Source: Apilactobacillus bombintestini
Lineage (GTDB): Bacteria; Bacillota; Bacilli; Lactobacillales; Lactobacillaceae
Length of the DNA: 64,000 nucleotides
NCBI RefSeq assembly: GCF_003627035.1
Contig: NZ_CP032626.1
Coordinates: 744,001 to 808,000, forward strand
Reading direction: 5' to 3'
The notes under the pieces: model-generated
Database searches by the model: none
What the model saw: the letters and a program-made list of their open reading frames with translations, nothing else
Told to the model about the DNA's origin: nothing
Translations under genes and position numbers: made by a program
Shown: positions 44,015 to 53,217 of the stretch, one piece after another
Numbering within the stretch: position 1 is the first letter of the stretch
Layout: each line of letters opens with the position of its first letter

Positions 44015-45148
44015 CTAAAAATTATAAATTATTGGAACTTTCCCAAAATCCTGTTCTTGAGAATGAACGTTACCATATAATCTTCCCGCAGTTACGTCTA
44101 ATTCTAACTCATTTTCAGATAAGTTTTTATTAACTTTTGCTACTAACGGAATTGATAAATTATCTTTTACTTGTTTTAAATACGATCTGCCCAATTTATT
44201 AAAGCCTAGTATTCTAACATACTCTTTACTAGCGGAATCGTTTTGTTTCCAATTTAAAAGTGTATATACTAATAACCTTTGTAATCTTGGGTATGTGTAT
44301 CGCTTAGTTTTAATCAAGTCTAAAAATTCTTCAAATGAATCAGCCTGCACAATATATTTTTTTAATCGATATTGTAAGCCTTCACTCATTTGATATATTT
44401 GTGATAATTCATCCACATCAGTAGTAATTATCTTATATTTTAATAGTGGCCAAAAATCATCCCACGTAACTACATTATCTAACTGATTATCAGATAACAT
44501 ATTAGGAATATAATGACTAATTTCGCCTAAGTCATTATTGATTAACTTAGAACGAATGGATGAAGCACTAGTATATTGCGAATTTTCGTTTAACTCTTTT
44601 GCATGATGTTGAGACTCTATTCTCTTAATGGGAACTAATTGCATTGCATTATTGTTATTACGATTAGCAATATAATAATTTAGAGCCAATATATCGTTAG
44701 GTTGATCAATCACTTGGCCAGTTTTTTTCTTTATTAATTCCTGTATCAATTCAGGATAACTTTTTGAATAGTCTTTAAAATTATTACTATCATCTAACTT
44801 TAAATCCTTTAAACTATCAAAATCAAGATTAGGATTTTCACTTCCAAATGATAGATAATTGCAGCCTAACTCAGTAAGGATATTTACTGCATGTTTTGCA
44901 AAAATGTCAGCAGGTTGTACAGCAGATTTAATAGGCAACTCAATAACCATATCAGCCCCATTTTTTAATGCCATTTGGGCACGGGTCCATTTATCTAATA
45001 TAGCAGGTTGTCCTCTTTGCACCCAGTTGCCGCTCATAATTACCACAGCTAAATCAGCATTAGTTTGCTTTTTAGCCATATCTATTTGATATTTATGTCC
45101 ATTATGAAACGGATTATACTCTGCAATTATCCCTACTGACTTTAGCAT
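44015..45148 (-). CDS. tmcAL: tRNA(Met) cytidine acetate ligase TmcAL
   Basis: 377 residues. Forms N4-acetylcytidine at the wobble position of elongator tRNA(Met) using acetate and ATP. The nucleotidyltransferase fold starts with VGIIAEYNPFHNGHKYQI (HxGH motif) and continues with MSGNWVQRGQPAILDKWTRA. The ATG at 45148 has AAGGAT upstream; a longer in-frame start would run into the methyltransferase gene. 5 bp after that gene. Confidence 0.93.
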   Translation of the reverse strand: MLKSVGIIAEYNPFHNGHKYQIDMAKKQTNADLAVVIMSGNWVQRGQPAILDKWTRAQMALKNGADMVIELPIKSAVQPADIFAKHAVNILTELGCNYLSFGSENPNLDFDSLKDLKLDDSNNFKDYSKSYPELIQELIKKKTGQVIDQPNDILALNYYIANRNNNNAMQLVPIKRIESQHHAKELNENSQYTSASSIRSKLINNDLGEISHYIPNMLSDNQLDNVVTWDDFWPLLKYKIITTDVDELSQIYQMSEGLQYRLKKYIVQADSFEEFLDLIKTKRYTYPRLQRLLVYTLLNWKQNDSASKEYVRILGFNKLGRSYLKQVKDNLSIPLVAKVNKNLSENELELDVTAGRLYGNVHSQEQDFGKVPIIYNF

Positions 45149-45153
45149 CACTA

Positions 45154-45888
45154 CTATCCTTTCTGACACATAAAGAACCAGCGAGTAGTATCTTCTTCAA
45201 TATCATCATGTCCAAAATTAGATGACACTTTAATATTTTTAAATCCAATATCACTCAATAAGTCTAGATAAGTATCTAACTCATAAGTTCTTTCTTTATG
45301 AATTTCACTAAATTGATCATAAGCATCTTTAGATTCATTATAGTTAAAAAATACTAAATCATGCTCTACAGAATGTTCATGTTCTCCAATGTATGATTGC
45401 CACATAAAGGCACTAGAATCATCATGGAAATTATACATATATCCAGGATATACTTCATCAGTTTGATATGGTGTAATAACATCAAATAAGAATTTGCCAC
45501 CCTCATTTAAATGTTCATAAACATTTTTAAAAGTGATTTCCAATGTAGTTATATCTGGTAAATAACATAATGAATCATCAAAACAAGAAATAGCATCGTA
45601 ACTAGGAAAATCTGATAAATCAGTCATATCTCCTTGAATTAGTTCTGCATTATTATCATTGTTTCTGATTCTTTCATCAGCTAAAGTAAGCATATCTTCA
45701 GATAAATCCATCCCTGATACCTGGTAATTATTTTCCAGTAACAATTCCAACAATCTACCTGTGCCACATGCCATGTCCATCATTTTGTCGTTAACGTTAA
45801 CATTATCCTTAACAAATGATAGCCAACCATCATACATAGTTTCATCAAATAATTCATCATAAAATTTAGCGAATTCTTGATAAATCAT
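45154..45888 (-). CDS. Class I SAM-dependent methyltransferase
   Basis: 244 residues of the YqeM type. Motif I is MMDMACGTGRLLELL, motif II GMDLSEDMLTLA and the acidic DMTDLSDF follows. The YqeM gene regularly lies between rsfS and tmcAL in Firmicutes; the substrate is not known. 2 bp separate it from rsfS. Confidence 0.88.
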   Translation of the reverse strand: MIYQEFAKFYDELFDETMYDGWLSFVKDNVNVNDKMMDMACGTGRLLELLLENNYQVSGMDLSEDMLTLADERIRNNDNNAELIQGDMTDLSDFPSYDAISCFDDSLCYLPDITTLEITFKNVYEHLNEGGKFLFDVITPYQTDEVYPGYMYNFHDDSSAFMWQSYIGEHEHSVEHDLVFFNYNESKDAYDQFSEIHKERTYELDTYLDLLSDIGFKNIKVSSNFGHDDIEEDTTRWFFMCQKG

Positions 45889-45890
45889 AA

Positions 45891-46247
45891 TTAGTCTTTA
45901 ATCCAATCTTGAATATCAACGGCTGGTGCATCAGACCATAATTTTTCTAGGTTGTAGTATTCACGTTCATCTTCTTGGAATACATGAACAATTACGTTAC
46001 CTAAGTCTAGCAAGATCCATTTAGCTGAATTCTTACCTTCAACTTCGTTTACTGTAATACCAGCTTCTTCAGCTTGATCTACAACTTCATCAGCAATAGA
46101 TTTAACTTGACGAGTTGAAGCAGCATCCATAATAACGAAGTAATCTGCCATTAAACTTACTTCATGTACGTCTAAGGCAACAATTTTATGAGCTCTTTTA
46201 CTGTCAGCAGCTTCTACAATTACTTTTAATTCATCTTTACTATTCAT
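45891..46247 (-). CDS. rsfS: Ribosomal silencing factor RsfS
   Basis: 118 residues. Binds L14 on the 50S subunit and blocks joining to 30S when nutrients are scarce. VEAADSKRAHKIVALDVHEVSLMADYFVI, then the WILLDLGNVIVHVFQEDEREYYNLEKLW block, are diagnostic of the DUF143/RsfS family. Within the nadD-yqeK-rsfS order common in Firmicutes. Confidence 0.96.
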   Translation of the reverse strand: MNSKDELKVIVEAADSKRAHKIVALDVHEVSLMADYFVIMDAASTRQVKSIADEVVDQAEEAGITVNEVEGKNSAKWILLDLGNVIVHVFQEDEREYYNLEKLWSDAPAVDIQDWIKD

Positions 46248-46261
46248 TTAAATACTCCTTT

Positions 46262-46873
46262 TTATTTAATATCCGAATTAACTACCCATTGATTATAAGT
46301 ATCAATGGTCTTTGGATATACTGGTTTATTTTGACTAATTAGATATTCTAAGGTGTGCTTAGTTTGATAAGCCACTCCATCACTTAAACTATGGAAAGTG
46401 ATTTTTCTTGCTTCTTCCACACCAGGGAAATCTCTACCCATTTCAATGTAATCAGCCATATATACAATTTGTTCTAGTTTTGACATATATTTAGCGCCGG
46501 TTGTATGGTGCTTAATGGCATTTAAAATATCAATATTTTGTACACCTAATTCATTTTGAACCATTAGGTAACCTACTTCACCATGCCAAATAGCATTTCC
46601 GTAGTGCAACAAAATATCGTCTAAATGGTATTTCTTAATTAACTTAATAAAGTCTTCATCAGGTCTTTGCTTAGCATAGTCGTGACAAAGGCCAGCAATA
46701 CTAGCTAATTCTAAATCAACATCATTTTGTTTTGCTAATTTAATAGCCATTTGTTCTACTCGTAACACGTGTTCAAAACGTGAAGTAGTAAGTGCTGATT
46801 TTAATTTATTAATCAATTCTTCTCTGGAAAAAGGAATGATATTCTCTTTGTAAGTTAATTCATAATCATCCAT
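46262..46873 (-). CDS. yqeK: YqeK HD-domain dinucleotide phosphohydrolase
   Basis: 203 residues. HD-domain motifs: RFEHVLRVEQMAIKLA (first His), AGLCHDYAKQRPD (HD pair) and IWHGEVGYLM. Bacterial YqeK enzymes cleave Ap4A symmetrically. It overlaps the nadD end by 8 bp, indicating translational coupling. Confidence 0.92.
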   Translation of the reverse strand: MDDYELTYKENIIPFSREELINKLKSALTTSRFEHVLRVEQMAIKLAKQNDVDLELASIAGLCHDYAKQRPDEDFIKLIKKYHLDDILLHYGNAIWHGEVGYLMVQNELGVQNIDILNAIKHHTTGAKYMSKLEQIVYMADYIEMGRDFPGVEEARKITFHSLSDGVAYQTKHTLEYLISQNKPVYPKTIDTYNQWVVNSDIK

Positions 46874-47489
46874 AAATATTATGCTCCTTTATATACTTAC
46901 GAACCTTTTCAGGTACTAAGTATCGAATTGATTGGCGGTTTCTAATTAATTTTCTTATTAATGTGGAAGAAATATCTAGCTTGGGGATGTCTACCCAAAT
47001 AACAGGATAAGGTGTCTCCATAGGATAGTTATCTCTTCTAACCCCAACAAAGTGAACCATGTTCATTAAATCATTAACGTGATACCACTTTGGCAAATAA
47101 TTTACCATATCTCCACCAATTATAAAATAATAATCATAGTCAGGGTGCTTTTTCTTTAATTCTAACATAGTCTCGTAAGTATAGCTTTTCCCTTTTCTTA
47201 TCACTTCAATCATTTCAATATCAAAGTAATCATTATCATTAATAGCTAAATTTACCATTTTCACTCTTTCATCAGCACTAATAGCTTCTTTATGATCGAC
47301 GTGAGGTGGTAAATAATCAGGCATAAAATAAACTTTTTGTAGTCCTAGTTGATTTCTAACCTGATCAGCTATAAATAGATGGCCATTATGAATAGGATTA
47401 AAGGTACCACCAATAATACCTATTTTCTTACGATTATTTGTCATATTTAGTTTAGGTAAAGTTTGCGCTTTTTGCCCATACATCACCAT
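46866..47489 (-). CDS. nadD: Nicotinate-nucleotide adenylyltransferase
   Basis: Adenylates nicotinate mononucleotide in NAD synthesis. GIIGGTFNPIHNGHLFIAD holds the (H/T)xGH nucleotide motif; DISSTLIRKLI near the C-terminus is the ISSTxIR signature. Start: two ATGs (47489, 47483) fit GAGGAG, the second with better spacing. A 15-residue leader before TNNRKKIGIIGG is longer than usual. Same operon as yhbY and yqeK. Confidence 0.94.
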   Translation of the reverse strand: MVMYGQKAQTLPKLNMTNNRKKIGIIGGTFNPIHNGHLFIADQVRNQLGLQKVYFMPDYLPPHVDHKEAISADERVKMVNLAINDNDYFDIEMIEVIRKGKSYTYETMLELKKKHPDYDYYFIIGGDMVNYLPKWYHVNDLMNMVHFVGVRRDNYPMETPYPVIWVDIPKLDISSTLIRKLIRNRQSIRYLVPEKVRKYIKEHNIYG

Positions 47490-47497
47490 TAGCTCCT

Positions 47498-47809
47498 CTA
47501 AATATTTTTAACTTCTACTGAGTAAGTTTGGAATTTTTCCTTACTTGCAGGCATGAATAGTAATAAGGTCTTTCCAATAGTTTGGACTACATCAATATCA
47601 CTGTTGTTTTCCACATATTCCTTTACATCGGAAACTTCAACATCTGCGTTTTGTTGAATGTTAATTTTAATTAATTCTCTTCTTTGTAAGGCATCCAAAA
47701 CTTGTTCTAGCCATACTTCATTTAAACCATTCTTTCCCACTGAAAAAAGTGGTCTCATTCTATTTGCTTGTGATCTTAAATATCTCTTTTGCTTTCCTCG
47801 TAACTTCAT
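47498..47809 (-). CDS. yhbY: YhbY/CRM-domain ribosome assembly RNA-binding protein
   Basis: 103 residues, entirely a CRM domain: LRGKQKRYLRSQANRMRPLF at the N-terminus and the GKNGLNEVWLEQVLDALQRRELIKI block, with the conserved GxxG-type loop (VGKNG). Associates with pre-50S particles. Between yqeH and nadD, as usual in Firmicutes. Confidence 0.94.
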   Translation of the reverse strand: MKLRGKQKRYLRSQANRMRPLFSVGKNGLNEVWLEQVLDALQRRELIKINIQQNADVEVSDVKEYVENNSDIDVVQTIGKTLLLFMPASKEKFQTYSVEVKNI

Positions 47810-47822
47810 ACTATATTCCTTT

Positions 47823-48959
47823 CTAAATCATAGCTCTTCTTAATAAGACATTTGCTCCCTTTGGAGCCCATCCTGCAACAGTAACATTTTCAGGAACAGT
47901 TATCCAACCTAATCCTTCAAATACTAAGTCACTCTTTCTTTCTGTCTTAAATTCAAATCTTTCCAATTCAGGAAAATCATCAATAGATTCTTTACTTGGA
48001 GGAGTTAATAACTCACCAAAGTGCTTATCATAGAAGTTATCAGCATTTTCTAACTTAGTTCTATGAATGAATAAATTGTTTTCCACATAAACTGTAAATC
48101 CATGCTTTTTATCACCATGAATATAATCAAAACGTGCAACTCCACCAAAGAATAATGTTTGTTCTGGGTTTAGTTGATATACCTTAGGCTTAATTTGTTT
48201 TTGTGGTTGTACCACTTTTAAATCTTTACCCTTTAGATAATGAGCCATTTGTTCTTTATGAATAATACCTGGGGTATCTACTAATTCGTGACCATCATCT
48301 AAATCAATAGTAATTTTATCTAAGGTAGTACCAGGGAATCGTGAAGTAGTGATTAATTCTTGAATACCAGTGTTTTGTCTAATGATTTGATTAATTAAAG
48401 TAGACTTACCTACATTAGTAACACCTACCACGTAAACGTCACGATCTTTACGGTATTTGTTAATGTTTGTTAACAAATCATCTACAGATTCATTAGTTTT
48501 GGCAGATACCAATTCAACATCAATAGGTCTAATACCTGCTTCATTAGAACGTTGTCTAATCCAATCCTTTAACTTAGAACGTCTTAATGAATTAGGTAAT
48601 AAATCTGCTTTATTTCCCACTAGCATAATAGGATTGTCACCTACGAAACGATGTAATCCAGGAATTAAGCTCCCGTTAAAATCAAAAACATCGACTAGGT
48701 AAACAATTAAAGCATTTGCGTCTCTTATTTGATTTAAAAGAGCTAAAAAGTCGTCATCAGTTAAACTAACAGGCATAATTTCATTATAATGACGTAATCT
48801 AAAACATCTTTGGCAATAAATTTCGCCACTTTCTTTTCCTTTTTCCAATGCAGAATTAGGTGTATATCCCAATTCATCTGGATTTTCCGTTTGAATAACT
48901 GCTCCACAACCTATACAACGAATCTCTTCATTTTGCATTTCATTAGTCTCTGTCATCAA
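47823..48959 (-). CDS. yqeH: Ribosome biogenesis GTPase YqeH
   Basis: 378 residues. N-terminal zinc finger: CIGCG ... YCQRCF. The GTPase motifs are circularly permuted: G4 (VGNKADLLP), G5 (SAKTNES), then G1 (GVTNVGKSTLINQI), G2 and G3 (DTPGII). Functions in 30S assembly. The start overlaps the yqeG end by 17 bp; two ATGs in tandem are possible. Confidence 0.96.
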   Translation of the reverse strand: MMTETNEMQNEEIRCIGCGAVIQTENPDELGYTPNSALEKGKESGEIYCQRCFRLRHYNEIMPVSLTDDDFLALLNQIRDANALIVYLVDVFDFNGSLIPGLHRFVGDNPIMLVGNKADLLPNSLRRSKLKDWIRQRSNEAGIRPIDVELVSAKTNESVDDLLTNINKYRKDRDVYVVGVTNVGKSTLINQIIRQNTGIQELITTSRFPGTTLDKITIDLDDGHELVDTPGIIHKEQMAHYLKGKDLKVVQPQKQIKPKVYQLNPEQTLFFGGVARFDYIHGDKKHGFTVYVENNLFIHRTKLENADNFYDKHFGELLTPPSKESIDDFPELERFEFKTERKSDLVFEGLGWITVPENVTVAGWAPKGANVLLRRAMI

Positions 48960-49479
48960 TATCCTCCTGCCAATTTAAATCATTATATTTTCTCTTAAGT
49001 AACTTCCACAATACTGTTTCCATCATACGATTTGGTTTAGTATTCCATGCATCACTTTCAATAAGTGGTTTAACCAATACACTTCTAACTTTAGCATTAT
49101 TAGATGCCCATACATCAGTTATTAATTGATCACCCACCATAATGACTTGATTTCTATCTAAATTATATTTCTTTAAAGCTGCTTTTATTCCACGAGACAT
49201 GGGCTTGCATGATCTGGAAATAAAATCTAACTTAAGGCTCTTTAAAGCTCTTTTTACTCTACTATGTTTATTATTGGATATAACGACTAATTTAATATTA
49301 TTTTTTTCAAGGTCCTTAATCCAATTTCTTAGCTGAGGAGTCCCATCAGGATTATTCCAAGGAATCAAAGTATTATCTAGATCACTAAACACTGCTTTTA
49401 TTCCCATATCATCTAACTTTGTAGGTGATATATTATATATTTCTGATATCATCCATGTTGGTTTAAATTTAGCTATCAT
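48943..49479 (-). CDS. yqeG: YqeG family HAD phosphatase
   Basis: 178 residues, HAD subfamily IIIA. Motif I AVFSDLDNTLIPW (nucleophile Asp), motif II VVISNNKHSR, and motif III/IV MVGDQLITDVWASNNA. First gene of the leftward ribosome-assembly cluster and translationally coupled to yqeH. The substrate is not known. Confidence 0.93.
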   Translation of the reverse strand: MIAKFKPTWMISEIYNISPTKLDDMGIKAVFSDLDNTLIPWNNPDGTPQLRNWIKDLEKNNIKLVVISNNKHSRVKRALKSLKLDFISRSCKPMSRGIKAALKKYNLDRNQVIMVGDQLITDVWASNNAKVRSVLVKPLIESDAWNTKPNRMMETVLWKLLKRKYNDLNWQEDIDDRD

Positions 49480-49543
49480 TTCAACTCTCCTCTTGGTTAA
49501 TTATGTATATCTATGGATGATTATTATATCACCCATAGTAAGA

Positions 49544-49580
49544 AAAAAACTCCCACCTACTTACCTTAAGTGGTGAAAGT
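49544..49580 (-). terminator. Terminator after rplT
   Basis: ACTTTCACC and GGTGGGAGT pair with mismatches and are followed by seven T on the minus strand, 15 bp after the rplT stop. Confidence 0.75.
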
Positions 49581-49594
49581 TTTTTAATGAGCTA

Positions 49595-49951
49595 TTATTT
49601 AATAGCTTTCTTTGCTGTTTCAGCTAATGAAGCAAATGCTTTTTCATCATTTACAGCTAAGTCAGCTAACATTTTACGGTTCATTTCAATGTTTGATAAT
49701 TTCAAACCGTGCATTAACTTGCTGTAGCTTAAACCGTTCATACGAGCTGCAGCGTTAATACGTGAAATCCATAACTTTCTGAAGTTTCCTTTGTTAGCAC
49801 GACGATCACGGAATGCATATTCACGTGACTTCATAACTTGATCTTTAGCAGTCTTGAATAGACTGTGTTTACCTTCACGGTAACCTTTAGCTTCTTTTAA
49901 AACACGCTTACGACGTGCGTGAGTAACTGTTCCACCCTTAACTCTTGGCAT
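49595..49951 (-). CDS. rplT: 50S ribosomal protein L20
   Basis: 118 residues. [24 protein letters not shown] and [22 protein letters not shown] are textbook L20. Essential for early 50S assembly and, in Firmicutes, represses its own operon through the leader RNA before infC (entered separately). Last gene of infC-rpmI-rplT. Confidence 0.98.
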   Translation of the reverse strand: MPRVKGGTVTHARRKRVLKEAKGYREGKHSLFKTAKDQVMKSREYAFRDRRANKGNFRKLWISRINAAARMNGLSYSKLMHGLKLSNIEMNRKMLADLAVNDEKAFASLAETAKKAIK

Positions 49952-49991
49952 TATTAAATCCTCCTAATTTATGTTTTACTTAATTGTCTAA

Positions 49992-50180
49992 TTAAAACAT
50001 TTTTCCGTAATTCTTAGCAATAGTATCGTTTACCATGCTTGTACCACGTAGGTTACGACGTTGTTTCTTAGTCTTACCATGGAAACGGTGACTTGTGTAA
50101 GCGTTGGCACTCTTTAAACCACCTTTAGCAGTTTTCTTGAAACGCTTAGCAATTGCACGATTTGACTTAGTCTTTGGCAT
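49992..50180 (-). CDS. rpmI: 50S ribosomal protein L35
   Basis: 62 residues. [20 protein letters not shown], then [19 protein letters not shown], match L35; two residues shorter than the commonest form. GGGAGGATGT precedes the ATG. Lies between infC and rplT as always. Confidence 0.97.
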   Translation of the reverse strand: MPKTKSNRAIAKRFKKTAKGGLKSANAYTSHRFHGKTKKQRRNLRGTSMVNDTIAKNYGKMF

Positions 50181-50228
50181 CTAAAACATCCTCCCTTAAT
50201 ATAACTTTAAAGTATTAAAAAATACTTA

Positions 50229-50750
50229 CTATTTTTTATCGCTTGACTTAGGTGCGAGCATTAAGAACATACTTCTTCCATCCATCTTTGCTCGTTGAGT
50301 AACGCTAGCAACATCTGATGTAGAATCTGCCATTTTGTTTAAAACATCACGGCCAATTTCCTTATGTGTGATGGCACGTCCCTTAAAGCGAATTGATACA
50401 CGAACTTTTTCACCTTTTTCGATGAACTTCTTAGCTCTCTTCAATTTAGTATTAAAGTCATTAGTGTCAATTGTTGGACTTAGTCTAATTTCCTTAACAC
50501 TTACTACCTTTTGCTTCTTACGAGCAAGGCGAGCTTTCTTTTGTTGTTCAAAACGGTATTTACCGTAATCTAAAACCTTAGCAACCATTGGCTTAGCTTT
50601 AGGAGCAACAACTACTAAATCCAAACCAGCATCATCAGCAATCTTAAGTGCTTCGTTCTTTGACTTAACACCTAATTGATTACCATCTGCATCAATTAAA
50701 CGAACTTCACGAGCTCGAATTCCATCATTAACCATCATATCGTTTGCTAT
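50229..50750 (-). CDS. infC: Translation initiation factor IF-3
   Basis: Binds 30S and checks start codons. The body [26 protein letters not shown] through [15 protein letters not shown] is normal IF-3. The first ATG (50738) is 22 bases from GGAGGTG, too far. An in-frame ATA at 50750 is about 9 bases from it and gives the conserved (M)AND-MMVND start; an ATT at 50756 is also in frame. A non-ATG start is the known autocontrol of infC. Confidence 0.9.
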   Translation of the reverse strand: MANDMMVNDGIRAREVRLIDADGNQLGVKSKNEALKIADDAGLDLVVVAPKAKPMVAKVLDYGKYRFEQQKKARLARKKQKVVSVKEIRLSPTIDTNDFNTKLKRAKKFIEKGEKVRVSIRFKGRAITHKEIGRDVLNKMADSTSDVASVTQRAKMDGRSMFLMLAPKSSDKK

Positions 50751-50771
50751 GGTAATTCACCTCCAAGTATA

Positions 50772-50912
50772 TTAAAAAGCAGAAAAAAAGCGGATGCTCA
50801 TAAGAGCACCCGCTTTAAGTCCTTTGTATATAAACAAAGGTTGATCCGATATCATGCCTAGCTATCTAAACAATAACTAAGGCGAGAAGCGGGTAGCTCC
50901 TGCTTTTTCGAT
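50772..50912 (-). promoter_or_regulatory. L20-type autoregulatory leader of infC-rpmI-rplT
   Basis: The minus strand carries GAGCTACCCGCTT near the 5' side, which is complementary to AAGCGGGTGCTC further on. AAGCGGGTGCTC can instead pair with GAGCATCCGCTT to make a terminator ending in TTTTTTT. This pair of alternative stems before infC fits the L20 leader known in Bacillus and relatives. Confidence 0.8.
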
Positions 50913-50918
50913 ACTTAT

Positions 50919-50947
50919 ATATTATCAATTAAATCAATGAATGTCAA
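50919..50947 (-). promoter_or_regulatory. Promoter of the infC operon
   Basis: TTGACA (50942-50947), 17-bp spacer, TAATAT (50919-50924) on the minus strand, ending about 7 bp before the L20-type leader. Confidence 0.8.
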
Positions 50948-50954
50948 CAAGAAA

Positions 50955-52898
50955 TTACTTTTCTCTTGAATAATTTCTAATATCTTCTTGAATTTCCTTG
51001 ATAAAGTCATCAACACTCAATGATTCACTATCTTTTTCACCATACTTACGTACAGAAACTTCGTTGGCATCCTTTTCTTTTTCACCAACAACTAAAGTAT
51101 ATGGAATCTTGTTAGTTTGTGCATCACGAATTAGGTAACCCATCTTTTCGTTTCTGTCATCAACACTAGTACGGATTCCTAGTTTAGCTAATTTGTCATT
51201 AACTTCCTTAGCATAGTCACCGTATTTTTCCATACTTACTGGAATAATCTTAACTTGCTTAGGAGCTAACCATGTTGGGAATGCACCCTTGTATACTTCG
51301 ATTAGGTAAGCAATGAATCTTTCCATAGTTGAAACTAAACCACGGTGCATCATAACTGGACGATGTTCTTTTCCATCTTCACCAACATAATGTAAGTCAA
51401 ATCTTTCAGGAAGCATGAAGTCTAATTGAATAGTTGATAGAGTTTCTTCATTACCCATAGCAGTGTAAGTTTGAACATCTAGTTTTGGACCGTAGAATGC
51501 AGCTTCACCTTCTGCTTCAACATAATCAAGGCCAAGGTCATCCATAGCACCCTTCAACATTGATTGTGACTTGTTCCACATTTCATCGTCATCAAAGTAC
51601 TTTTCAGTATTCTTTGGATCACGGTAACTTAATCTGAAGTGGTAGTTCTTAATGTCAAAGTCTTTGTATACTTCTACCATTAAGTTAAGAATTTTCTTAA
51701 ATTCATCTTTAATTTGATCAACAGCTAAGAAAGTGTGACCATCATTTAAAGTCATTTCACGAACACGTTGTAAACCTGAAAGAGCTCCAGATTTTTCGTA
51801 TCTATGCATCATACCTAATTCAGCAATTCTTAATGGTAATTCACGGTATGAACGAATGTGGTGGTTGTAAATTTGAATATGACTTGGACAGTTCATTGGA
51901 CGTAATTCAAGTTCTTCACCATCACCCATGTCCATTGGTGGGAACATATCTTCACGATAATGTTGCCAGTGACCAGAAGTCTTGTATGCATTTAAGTTCA
52001 TTAGAACCGGTGTAATAACATGTTCGTAACCATTAGCAAGTTCCTTATCGATAATGTATCTTTCAACAACACGACGAATAGTTGCACCATTAGGCATCCA
52101 GTATGCTAAACCAGCACCAACTTTTGGATCAACAAAGAATAGGTCTAATTTGTTACCAATAACTCTGTGGTCACGTTCTTTAGCTTCTTGTCTCTTAGCT
52201 AAATCGTCTTCTAAATCAGATTTCTTGTAGAATGCAGTAGCATAAATTCTTTGTAGCATTGGGTTAGATGATTTACCTTCCCAGTATGCACCAGCTACTG
52301 AAAGTAGTTTGTATTCTTTTACTGCCTTAGCTGAAGGTAGAACTACACCTTCACCTAAACCTAAGTAATCGCCAATTTGGTAAAATACAACTTTACCGTC
52401 TTTAGCTTCCTTATTTACTAATTTAGCTTGGTAAGGATCACCGTCAACTTGTTTTAGTCCATCTTCTACAGATAGAACTTTTCTTTCAATTTTGACGTTG
52501 TTCTTAATCATTTTATTAATACGTTCTTCAACTTGAGGTAATTCGTCAGCACTAACTTGTGTGTCTCTCTTATCAGTATCAACAAAGAAGCCATCTTCAT
52601 TAGAAGTGCTTTCTCCAAATTGAATGTTATTAAATTGATCAGCTAAAGCTGCTTTTAATAATTGAGCTGCAGTTTGACGTAAAACCTTTAATCCATCGTC
52701 ACTATCTTTAGTTACGATTTCAATCTTGCCACCTTTTTCTAGTGGTAAGTCAACATCTACCATGTTTCCGTCAATTTTTCCGGCAACTGCTTTTTTTGCT
52801 AAACTAATTGAAATAGTTTTAGCAATATCTTCAGTAGTTACACCCTGATCGAATTCTTTTACATTGCCGTCAGGGAATTCAAATGAAATTTTTGCCAT
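50955..52898 (-). CDS. thrS: Threonyl-tRNA synthetase
   Basis: 647 residues. TGS domain ([17 protein letters not shown]), editing domain region, class II catalytic motifs (motif 2 [13 protein letters not shown]; motif 3 [17 protein letters not shown]), zinc ligands in RPMNCPSH, and the anticodon domain [21 protein letters not shown] at 52898 follows AAAGGAGTG; a longer frame extends into the T-box and is not the start. Controlled by the T-box upstream. Confidence 0.97.
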   Translation of the reverse strand: MAKISFEFPDGNVKEFDQGVTTEDIAKTISISLAKKAVAGKIDGNMVDVDLPLEKGGKIEIVTKDSDDGLKVLRQTAAQLLKAALADQFNNIQFGESTSNEDGFFVDTDKRDTQVSADELPQVEERINKMIKNNVKIERKVLSVEDGLKQVDGDPYQAKLVNKEAKDGKVVFYQIGDYLGLGEGVVLPSAKAVKEYKLLSVAGAYWEGKSSNPMLQRIYATAFYKKSDLEDDLAKRQEAKERDHRVIGNKLDLFFVDPKVGAGLAYWMPNGATIRRVVERYIIDKELANGYEHVITPVLMNLNAYKTSGHWQHYREDMFPPMDMGDGEELELRPMNCPSHIQIYNHHIRSYRELPLRIAELGMMHRYEKSGALSGLQRVREMTLNDGHTFLAVDQIKDEFKKILNLMVEVYKDFDIKNYHFRLSYRDPKNTEKYFDDDEMWNKSQSMLKGAMDDLGLDYVEAEGEAAFYGPKLDVQTYTAMGNEETLSTIQLDFMLPERFDLHYVGEDGKEHRPVMMHRGLVSTMERFIAYLIEVYKGAFPTWLAPKQVKIIPVSMEKYGDYAKEVNDKLAKLGIRTSVDDRNEKMGYLIRDAQTNKIPYTLVVGEKEKDANEVSVRKYGEKDSESLSVDDFIKEIQEDIRNYSREK

Positions 52899-52934
52899 AA
52901 TCAGCACTCCTTTGTTTATTTTCGGATGAAAATA

Positions 52935-53175
52935 AAAAGTCCCTAGCACCCAATAATAGGCACTAGGGACGTTAATAACGTGGTTCCACCCGAATTCTAC
53001 CTGTACACACTTGTATACAGGCCTCATAGTAGTCTTTAACGAAACAACCCGATTCAGAATTTTCCTCTGAGTTAAATAATGAAAGTGGTAACCATAAATA
53101 TGAACATAAAAGCACTTTCAGCAAATGTGCCTTCTCCCTGGAAGTCAATATTTATAATCATGTCTTTCATCAACT
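52935..53175 (-). promoter_or_regulatory. T-box leader (threonine) before thrS
   Basis: The minus strand contains GGGTGGAACCACG, the T-box antiterminator sequence that pairs with the tRNA acceptor end. It is followed by a strong terminator stem GTCCCTAGTGCC/GGTGCTAGGGAC and a T run. Upstream stem I has a candidate specifier ACC (at 53087-53089) or the next triplet ACT, both Thr codons. Uncharged tRNA(Thr) should favour read-through into thrS. Confidence 0.92.
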
Positions 53176-53181
53176 ATCTTC

Positions 53182-53210
53182 ATTATCAACAGTTAGCGAT
53201 AAAATGTCAA
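53182..53210 (-). promoter_or_regulatory. Promoter of thrS
   Basis: A consensus TTGACA (53205-53210), exactly 17-bp spacer and GATAAT (53182-53187) on the minus strand, placed just upstream of the T-box. It starts 8 bp after the dnaI stop, so thrS is separately initiated from the dnaI operon. Confidence 0.85.
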
Positions 53211-53217
53211 GAAAAAA

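Noticed and set aside
52899-53027. N-terminal extension of thrS by 43 residues
   Set aside because: The extension runs through the T-box antiterminator and terminator; ATG at 52898 has AAAGGAGTG and gives the normal ThrRS start.
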